Source: Akkermansiaceae bacterium
Lineage (GTDB): Bacteria > Verrucomicrobiota > Verrucomicrobiia > Verrucomicrobiales > Akkermansiaceae
Reading direction: 5' to 3'
Length of the DNA stretch: 47,600 bases
Assembly: GCA_028822695.1 (NCBI GenBank)
Contig: JAPKDA010000006.1
Span: forward strand, 1 to 47,600
Shown here: positions 42,091 to 47,600 of the stretch, one piece after another
How the letters are laid out: every line of letters starts with the position of its first letter
Numbering within the stretch: the stretch's first letter is position 1
Translations under genes and position numbers: made by a program
The notes under the pieces: model-generated
Database searches by the model: none
Seen by the model: the letters and a program-made list of their open reading frames with translations, nothing else
Told to the model about the DNA's origin: nothing

Positions 42091-43152
42091 TTAGGCTCGT
42101 CGTTTTTGGACGGCTTGGGCGAAGCTCTCGAGGACCTTCTCGGTGGAGGGCCAGTCGATGCAGGCGTCGGTGACGGATTGGCCGTGGACGAGTTTGGTGA
42201 GGTCGGCGTTGATCTTCTGATTTCCCTCGACGAGGTTTGATTCGATCATGACCGAGGCGATGGATTTGTTGCCGCCGGCGATTTGTTCGCAGAGATCGTC
42301 GGCGACCTTGGGTTGATTGCGGTGGTCTTTGCTGGAGTTGCCGTGTGAGCAATCGACCATGAGTTGAGTGGGGTGGTCGTGCTTTTCAAGGGAGGTGGTG
42401 ACCTCGGTGATACTGTCGGCATCGTAGTTTGGTCCCTTGCTGCTGCCGCGGAGGATGAGGTGGGCGGAGGGGTTGCCTCCGGTGGTGACGATGGCGGAGA
42501 CGCCTTGTTTGGTCACGGAGAGGAAGTGGTGTGGGCTGCGGGAGGCGCCGATGGCGTCGAGGGCGATTTGGATCGAGCCGCCGGTGCCATTTTTGAATCC
42601 GACGGGCATGGAGAGCCCGGAGGCGAGTTCGCGGTGAATTTGTGATTCGGTGGTTCGTGCGCCGATGGCGCCCCAGGTGATGAGGTCGGCGATGTATTGG
42701 GGGGAGATCGTATCGAGGAACTCGGTGCCGGCGGGGATGCCGAGGTTGGCGAGTTCGAGGAGGAGTTCCCGGGCGACGCGGAGGCCGCGGTTGATGTCGA
42801 AGGAATTGTCGAGGTGGGGGTCGTTGATGAGTCCCTTCCATCCGACGGTGGTGCGGGGTTTCTCGAAATAGACCCGCATGATGACGAGGAGGTCATCGCT
42901 GTAGCGGTCCGCGGCGGTCTTCAGGAGTTTGCCGTATTCGATGGCGGCCTTGGGGTCGTGAATGGAGCAGGGGCCGACCACGACGAGGAGGCGGTCGTCC
43001 TTTCCGAGGAGGATGTCCTCGGCTCCCTTCCGGGTCCGGGCGACGAGATCGGCGGCGGAATCGGTGATGGGGAGGTAGTAGGAGAGGACCGCAGGAGAGA
43101 TGAGCGGATTGATGCCGGTGATGCGAAGGTCGTCAGTTTTTGGGCGGGACAC
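42091..43152 (-). CDS. aroG: 3-deoxy-7-phosphoheptulonate synthase (class I, AroF/G/H type)
   Basis: The likely start is the GTG at 43152 (VSRPKTDDLRITGINPL), giving 353 residues; a TTG at 43194 would add 14. Motifs are LLVVVGPCSIHDPKAAIEYG, MRVYFEKPRTTVGWKGLINDP, GARTTESQIHRELASG, LRGSSKGPNYD, and MVDCSHGNSSKDHRNQ, all landmarks of the E. coli-type DAHP synthases. It condenses phosphoenolpyruvate with erythrose-4-phosphate at the entry of aromatic synthesis. Which feedback type it is cannot be decided here, so the symbol aroG is indicative. A repeat abuts its stop. Confidence 0.93.
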   Translation of the reverse strand: MSRPKTDDLRITGINPLISPAVLSYYLPITDSAADLVARTRKGAEDILLGKDDRLLVVVGPCSIHDPKAAIEYGKLLKTAADRYSDDLLVIMRVYFEKPRTTVGWKGLINDPHLDNSFDINRGLRVARELLLELANLGIPAGTEFLDTISPQYIADLITWGAIGARTTESQIHRELASGLSMPVGFKNGTGGSIQIALDAIGASRSPHHFLSVTKQGVSAIVTTGGNPSAHLILRGSSKGPNYDADSITEVTTSLEKHDHPTQLMVDCSHGNSSKDHRNQPKVADDLCEQIAGGNKSIASVMIESNLVEGNQKINADLTKLVHGQSVTDACIDWPSTEKVLESFAQAVQKRRA

Positions 43153-43263
43153 GGGGGGACGTTGCTTCCCGGTGGTGGGGGATTCAAGCGGCAAGATCGT
43201 TATTGAGCGGAAAATCCGGGTGGGGGGATTGCCATTCTAACACTGTGGGCGATACTCGGTGCC

Positions 43264-44385
43264 ATGAGTCAGCATGTGAAACCCACGAAGGTGCCCCATG
43301 AGCGGGATTTTACGGGGGGAATGATTCCGCCGATGTCTTGTTCGTATGTGGGATCGACGGGTGAGAAGCGCCTGGATGATGAGATTTTGGCACTGGCCAA
43401 TGAGATTTCCGGAGTGGACCAGCCGTGCTTATTGGCGGAGATGATGATCTCGGCAGTGCGGATTTCGCGCGGGGCGGTGTTGCCGGGGGATTTTAAATTG
43501 ATCAACCGGGCGGTGAAGGAAATGCGGGAGGCGAACGAGGTGTTCCATTCCTATCGTGATTGTCGCAAGGTGGCGGTCTTTGGTTCGGCACGGACCAAGC
43601 CGGAGGAGGCGGAGTATCAGGCGGCCGTGGAGTTTTCTCGTCGCATGCGGGAGGAGGGATTCATGACCATCACCGGCGCCGGTCCGGGGATCATGGCCGC
43701 CGGTAACGAAGGTGCTGGTCGGGATGACAGCTTTGGATTGAACATCACGCTGCCTTTCGAATCGGCGGCGAACGAATTTATTGCGGGGGATCCGAAGTTG
43801 GTGGACTTCAATTACTTCTTCACCCGTAAGTTGTCGTTCGTGAAAGAAGCGGATGCGGCGGTGGGGTTTCCTGGTGGTTTCGGAACGATGGATGAAGTCT
43901 TTGAGGCTCTGACCTTGATTCAAACCGGCAAGGCATCGATCTACCCGGTGGTCTGCGTGGATGCGAAGGGTGGGACCTATTGGAAGTTCTGGGATCAGTT
44001 TGTTCGGGAACACCTCGGTCGTCTCGGCTTGATTTCGGAGAGTGATTTTTCGTTGTTCAAAGTCACTGACGACATTGAGGAAGCGGTGGCGGAGATTGTG
44101 AATTTCTACAAGGTCTTCCACTCCTACCGTTACGTTGGTGACAAGATTGTGTTGCGATTGGGGAGTAAGCTTACGGACGATGCGGTGGCCAAGTTGAATC
44201 AGGAATTCTCCGGCATCGTGAAGTCAGGGGAGATCGTGCAGCGGGATGCTTTGGATTCGGAGAGCGACGAACCCGAGTTGGCGTCATTGAATCGGATCGT
44301 CTTTCGTCATCGGCGGCGGGATTTCGGGCGGTTGCGTGAGTTCATCAATGCGGTCAATGCTTCCGAGCTCAACGGTAGAGGTTGA
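43264..44385 (+). CDS. LOG-family Rossmann protein (TIGR00730-like)
   Basis: The 373-residue protein has a helical N-terminal extension of about 100 residues and then the LOG core: RKVAVFGSARTKPEEAEYQ (101-119), TITGAGPGIMAAGNEGA (136-151) and the phosphoribohydrolase motif PGGFGTMDE (203-211). The C-terminal 100 residues form another extension (YRYVGDKIVLRLGSKL and onward). LOG proteins hydrolyse cytokinin-type nucleotides or similar ribosyl monophosphates. The long extensions place it in the large-LOG subgroup, whose substrates are unclear. tlyA follows 6 bases downstream on the same strand. Confidence 0.85.
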   Translation: MSQHVKPTKVPHERDFTGGMIPPMSCSYVGSTGEKRLDDEILALANEISGVDQPCLLAEMMISAVRISRGAVLPGDFKLINRAVKEMREANEVFHSYRDCRKVAVFGSARTKPEEAEYQAAVEFSRRMREEGFMTITGAGPGIMAAGNEGAGRDDSFGLNITLPFESAANEFIAGDPKLVDFNYFFTRKLSFVKEADAAVGFPGGFGTMDEVFEALTLIQTGKASIYPVVCVDAKGGTYWKFWDQFVREHLGRLGLISESDFSLFKVTDDIEEAVAEIVNFYKVFHSYRYVGDKIVLRLGSKLTDDAVAKLNQEFSGIVKSGEIVQRDALDSESDEPELASLNRIVFRHRRRDFGRLREFINAVNASELNGRG

Positions 44386-44391
44386 TTCGAT

Positions 44392-45123
44392 ATGGCGAAG
44401 ACTGAACGAGTGGATGTGTTGCTGGTGGCGCAGGGGCTTTGTGATTCCCGTGAGCAGGCCAAGCGACTCATCATGGCCGGGGAAGTGATGTGTGGGACAG
44501 TGCGGGTGGCCAAACCGAGTGTGAAGGTGGCGCCGGATGCGGCGCTGACGGTGCTAGAGCGGCCGAAGTATGTGGGGCGGGGTGGGTTCAAGATGGAGGG
44601 GGCGCTGGACGAGTTCGAGATCGATCCGGCGGGGTGGGTTTGTCTGGATGTAGGTGCCTCGACCGGTGGATTCACCGATTGTTTGCTGCAACGGGGCGCG
44701 GAGCGGGTGCATGCGATCGATGTGGGGACGAATCAGTTGGCTTGGAAGATTCGATCCGATGAGCGGGTGGTGTCGCGGGAGAAGTTCAATGCGCGGAATC
44801 TCAAGGAGGAGGATTTGGGGGAGAAGGTGCGGTTGGCGGTGATGGATCTGTCGTTTATTTCGCTGACGAAGGTTTTGCCGGCGATCTTCGGGGTGCTGTC
44901 GGAGGGCGGAGAGATCGTGTGTTTGATCAAGCCGCAGTTTGAGTTGTCGAAGGGAGAGGTCGGCAAGGGAGGGATTGTGAGGGAGCCGGAGTCGCACGAG
45001 AAGGCGGTGGAGAAGATCCGGCGTTTTGTGACGGAGGAGCAGGGGCGGGAATGGCGCGGGGTGATGCGGTCACCGATCACGGGGACGGATGGGAACGTGG
45101 AGTTTCTGGCGCGGTTGGGCTGA
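44392..45123 (+). CDS. tlyA: TlyA-family rRNA 2'-O-methyltransferase
   Basis: In this 243-residue protein residues 5-60 form an S4 RNA-binding domain (RVDVLLVAQGLCDSREQAKRLIMAGEV) and the rest an FtsJ-like methyltransferase. It has the motif KYVGRGGFKMEGALDEF typical of TlyA, the SAM loop LDVGASTGGFTD (85-96), and VMDLSFISLTKVLP. The IKPQFELSKGEVGKGGIV stretch with its Lys is the catalytic region. It methylates rRNA riboses in mycobacteria; in other phyla it is annotated as hemolysin A/TlyA. It follows the LOG gene closely. Confidence 0.93.
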   Translation: MAKTERVDVLLVAQGLCDSREQAKRLIMAGEVMCGTVRVAKPSVKVAPDAALTVLERPKYVGRGGFKMEGALDEFEIDPAGWVCLDVGASTGGFTDCLLQRGAERVHAIDVGTNQLAWKIRSDERVVSREKFNARNLKEEDLGEKVRLAVMDLSFISLTKVLPAIFGVLSEGGEIVCLIKPQFELSKGEVGKGGIVREPESHEKAVEKIRRFVTEEQGREWRGVMRSPITGTDGNVEFLARLG

Positions 45124-45168
45124 GGGGGTGGCGGACCTCAACGGGGTCGGGGTTGCGACAGGAGGGCT

Positions 45169-45191
45169 CAGCACTCGGAGAGTGCTGGCTA
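45169..45191 (-). repeat. GTAGC hairpin repeat, copy 5 (provides the larA-like stop)
   Basis: On the minus strand GTAGC is followed by CAGCACTC-TCC-GAGTGCTG. One stem pair is exchanged relative to 37341 (A-T to T-A), a compensatory change. The TAG at 45189-45191 ends the larA-like gene. Confidence 0.8.
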
Positions 45192-46460
45192 CTTGAGCCG
45201 GCTCTTTGCAGCCCAGAGGCCGAGGGCGGGGTTGCTGATGTAGAAGATGCGTTCGCCATCGGGCATGGTATTCCAGCCGTCTTTGAGGACTTCGGGATCG
45301 TAGCGTTTGGTCATCTCGTCGAGCTCGGCGTATTCGTAGCCGACGCCTTCGATTTCCTCGCGGGTGAGGTGGCCGGGGCAGTAGGTGACCTTGAAGCGTT
45401 CCTCGGAGGATCCGTGGATGAGGTGGGCGGCGGCAGAGAGGTTGGCGGCGAGGTCTTCGTTGTCGTCGACGAATTGCATGACTTCGGGGGTGGTGCGGTA
45501 GCCGAACTTGCGGATGAGGCGGTCGATCTCGGGGTCTTCGCCGAATATTTTCACTTCAGGTGCGAGGATGACGAGTTCGCCTTCGTCGGCGATGGCCATG
45601 CGGGTGCGGTAGATGGCCTTGTTGCCGAGCCAGGTGCTGTGGAATTCCTCGGGGTCGAGGTAGACGACCATCTTGGTCGGTTCTTCGTCGAGTTGGTTGA
45701 AGTTGACGGCGACGGAAAGCTCGCAGGCTTTCTCGAAGGTATGGTGATCGTCCCCGATGTAGAGTCCGCGGGTGACGAGGGAACCGTCTTCGGCCGGTCC
45801 GACGACGGTGAGGACGTAGAGGAGGGGAAGGTGTTGGCAGAATTCGTCCTGAGCGTAGTTGAGGATGCGGCGGAGAGGAGTGTCGGCGCGCCCCATCATG
45901 CGTTCCATGCCGTAGGCGGCGCCGATGAAGTGGCTTTCGTTGATGCCTTTCACGCCGCCGGTTCCGACGAAGACGTTCTTGTTGTAGTTGGCCATGCCGA
46001 TGACCTCGTGGGGGACGACTTGGCCGATGGAGAGGATGAGGTCGTGGCCGCCTTCCCAGACGAGCTTGTTCATTTGGGCGGGCCAGGCGTGGGTGTAGAT
46101 GCCGTCGGTGACGTCGGAGACAAACTCGGCGGGGACGGTGCCGACGGTGACGACGTCGTGGCGCCAGCGATGGGGACGGATGAGGCTGTGCGGGAGGCCG
46201 GGGAACATTTTGTCCAGTTGTTCGGCGGGCATGGGGACATGGGTGCCGAGGGCGGGCATGACATCGACGAGGGCATCGCCGTAGTAGTGGTGGGTCATGC
46301 AGGTCAGCGCACCGGCCCGGCTGTGGAAGCGGGTGAAGTCGGGCGGCAGGACGAGGACGCGTTTTTTGGGTCCGATTTGGTCGAGAACGGAGACGAGGGC
46401 GTTGCGCAGGTCGTCGTTGCTGAGGTCGGTGTCGGGTGAGCCTTTGGAAAAATAGAGCAT
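45189..46460 (-). CDS. LarA-type (DUF2088) protein with nickel-pincer ligands
   Basis: The ATG at 46460 gives 423 residues; an upstream start at 46538 adds gap sequence. The LarA landmark PPDFTRFHS (D-x-T-R) is at residues 39-47. Residues His74 (GTHVPM), His151, Lys161 and His177 (PHEVIGMANYNK and ESHFIG) match LarA His108, His174, Lys184 and His200; the intervals of 10 (His-Lys) and 16 (Lys-His) are identical to LarA. These bind the nickel-pincer nucleotide that racemises lactate or other 2-hydroxy acids. The pincer-making genes larB, larC and larE are not in the window. The substrate is unknown, and the stop codon lies in a repeat. Confidence 0.8.
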   Translation of the reverse strand: MLYFSKGSPDTDLSNDDLRNALVSVLDQIGPKKRVLVLPPDFTRFHSRAGALTCMTHHYYGDALVDVMPALGTHVPMPAEQLDKMFPGLPHSLIRPHRWRHDVVTVGTVPAEFVSDVTDGIYTHAWPAQMNKLVWEGGHDLILSIGQVVPHEVIGMANYNKNVFVGTGGVKGINESHFIGAAYGMERMMGRADTPLRRILNYAQDEFCQHLPLLYVLTVVGPAEDGSLVTRGLYIGDDHHTFEKACELSVAVNFNQLDEEPTKMVVYLDPEEFHSTWLGNKAIYRTRMAIADEGELVILAPEVKIFGEDPEIDRLIRKFGYRTTPEVMQFVDDNEDLAANLSAAAHLIHGSSEERFKVTYCPGHLTREEIEGVGYEYAELDEMTKRYDPEVLKDGWNTMPDGERIFYISNPALGLWAAKSRLK

Positions 46461-46684
46461 GGCGCTGGGGGACGTTAAGGGTGAATGGAGGTGCTGACGA
46501 GGGAGAATGCCGAGGTCACAGCGGAGGGTTGTCGCCACCTTTCAGGCGGCATGAGGCGGGGATGTTCATCCCCACCAGGGCTACGCTCGTTCCTAGGTTC
46601 TTCAGATACCAGGGCTGCGCTCGTTCCTCGCTTGCCCTTCGCTTTGTTGTCGCGGCCCTTCAGGCCGAAAGAGGGGATGGCGAT
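46461..46684. repeat. Gap with a 21-bp direct repeat
   Basis: ACCAGGGCTACGCTCGTTCC (46574-46593) and its neighbour at 46608-46628 (one mismatch) form a near-perfect direct repeat. Two related blocks containing TTTCAGGCGGCATGAGG and CTTCAGGCCGAAAGAGG flank them. No gene was seen in these 224 bases. Confidence 0.7.
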
Positions 46685-47512
46685 CTATTTGAGGTAGCCG
46701 AGGGATTTGAGGAACTTGTCCATCTCGGCGACGGTTTTCTTGTAGTAGACGCCGCCTTCCTTGCTCTCGTTGAAGAATCCGTGGCCTTGGCCATCGTAAA
46801 CGTGGAGTTCGCAGCGGGAGCCGGCTTTTTTCATGGCGGCTTGATAGCGTTCCAAGGTGGCGACGGGGATGAGCTTGTCATTCGAGCCGAGGAAGGCGAT
46901 GGCGGGTGGGGCGCCCTTGCTGATGTTGTTGGCGGGGGAGAAGTCTTTCCAGTAGTCTTTTACTTTCGCGTGGCCCCATTCGCCCGGGCCGTTGTCGAGG
47001 ACTGGATTGAAGAGGATGAGGGCGTTGGGGACGGAGCGGATCTTGAGATTCTGACCGTCTTCTTCGAAGCCTTTGCTGTGTGCGGTGGCTGCGGCGACGT
47101 GACCTCCGGCGGAGCCTCCACCGGCGGCGAGTTGGTCAGGATTGATTCCCAGCTCGGCGGCGTGTTCACGGATCCAGCGGACGGCGGACTTACCGTCTTT
47201 GACGCATTCCTGGGGTCCGGTCTTGTGCTTGCTCTTGATCCGGTACTCGGCGGCGATGGCGACCATGCCTTTCGCGGCGAGGTGTTCGCAGTGCGGGTAG
47301 AACTGGGAGGGACTGCCACCGACCCAGCCGCCACCAAAGAAGAAGACGACGGCGGGACGTTTGTCGGAGGCTTTGTGGCCCTGGGGATTGAAGACGTGGA
47401 GTTGGAGGGTGGCGGCGCCGATTTTTTTGTAGGTGATCTTGGTGTCCGGGGTCGGATTGGCGGCGAACGCTGAGACGGGGAGCAGGCCGGCGAGGAGGAA
47501 TGATCGGATCAT
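46685..47512 (-). CDS. Secreted alpha/beta hydrolase (esterase-like)
   Basis: The ATG at 47512 starts a signal peptide (MIRSFLLAGLLPVSAFA, residues 1-17); upstream in-frame sequence is basic and unlikely to be coding. The 275-residue protein has the oxyanion region VVFFFGGGWVGG (56-66), the nucleophile elbow GGGSAGGH with Ser134, and a catalytic His in GQGHGFF with an Asp in FLGSNDKLIPV. This is the HSL/BD-FAE-like class of small secreted esterases. It probably deacylates a polysaccharide, but no carbohydrate genes adjoin it. The 5' end of its operon, if any, lies outside the window. Confidence 0.85.
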   Translation of the reverse strand: MIRSFLLAGLLPVSAFAANPTPDTKITYKKIGAATLQLHVFNPQGHKASDKRPAVVFFFGGGWVGGSPSQFYPHCEHLAAKGMVAIAAEYRIKSKHKTGPQECVKDGKSAVRWIREHAAELGINPDQLAAGGGSAGGHVAAATAHSKGFEEDGQNLKIRSVPNALILFNPVLDNGPGEWGHAKVKDYWKDFSPANNISKGAPPAIAFLGSNDKLIPVATLERYQAAMKKAGSRCELHVYDGQGHGFFNESKEGGVYYKKTVAEMDKFLKSLGYLK

Positions 47513-47600
47513 GGTTGTTCTACGGGGATTTTTGCGATGATCTCGCGCATGGGGCGAGAAGGTTCTCCCTTGTCTTCGGATCATGGGGCCTTCGGGGAGG

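Noticed and set aside
45051-46439. 462-codon plus-strand frame opposite the larA-like gene
   Set aside because: It has the same low-complexity, acidic Val/Gly/Asp composition as other antisense shadows. The minus-strand product has the LarA ligands.

Overview
The window looks like a chromosomal stretch of a GC-rich member of the Verrucomicrobiota, probably Verrucomicrobiales. The grounds are two DUF1549/DUF1553 + DUF1501 gene sets (a family pair concentrated in Planctomycetes and Verrucomicrobia), a G-rich coding strand, and gaps packed with short palindromic repeats. No rRNA, tRNA, insertion sequence, prophage or CRISPR array was seen. The lineage is inferred from gene content, not from a phylogenetic marker.

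Positions 310-12292 form one nitrogen-acquisition block on the plus strand: a putative sigma-54 promoter, an outer-membrane beta-barrel protein, the urea ABC transporter urtABCDE, urease ureABC with accessory genes ureE, ureF, ureG and ureD, and a 64-residue histidine-containing membrane protein. Many genes overlap by a few bases. The implied route is urea passage through the outer membrane, ATP-driven uptake, and hydrolysis by a nickel enzyme. Two strong stem-loops lie inside the block (urtA-urtB and ureB-ureC).

Positions 12300-17716 (minus strand) hold pdxA, a repeat-rich gap, two very small ORFs followed by a good terminator, and a DUF1501/DUF1549-DUF1553 pair. Positions 17899-23044 (plus) hold comM, a membrane phosphatase/sulfatase-fold protein and a MYG1-family hydrolase. 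Positions 23086-27079 are a small sugar-catabolism operon: a dihydrodipicolinate-synthase-like aldolase, a LacI regulator, a TIM-barrel isomerase and a Gfo/Idh/MocA oxidoreductase, with a perfect 22-bp palindrome just before the first gene as the likely operator. Then come a CPBP protease, an AEC transporter, and an operon of a shrunken IclR-like protein, a haem-domain DUF1549/DUF1553 protein and a DUF1501 protein.

Positions 34884-39145 (minus) are biosynthetic: trpA, dapF, dapA, dapB, folK. Then follow queD and a small His/Asp-rich lipoprotein (plus), a RibD-C/DHFR-like reductase and a truncated lipoprotein gene (minus), a frameshifted prepilin-like gene and a glutaredoxin (plus), a DAHP synthase (minus), a LOG-family protein and tlyA (plus), a LarA-type protein that keeps the nickel-pincer ligands, and a secreted esterase (minus).

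The most unusual signal is in the gaps. A family of short hairpins with the core GTAGC, a 5-8 bp stem and a 3-nt loop recurs with covarying stems, and its TAG is the stop codon of pdxA, dapF and the larA-like gene. A second family with TGACC/GGTCA ends abuts the stop codons of folK and the DAHP synthase gene. Other points of interest are the IclR-like protein with no helix-turn-helix, the LacI operator, the sulfatase-fold protein without its Cys/Ser site, and several decayed genes.
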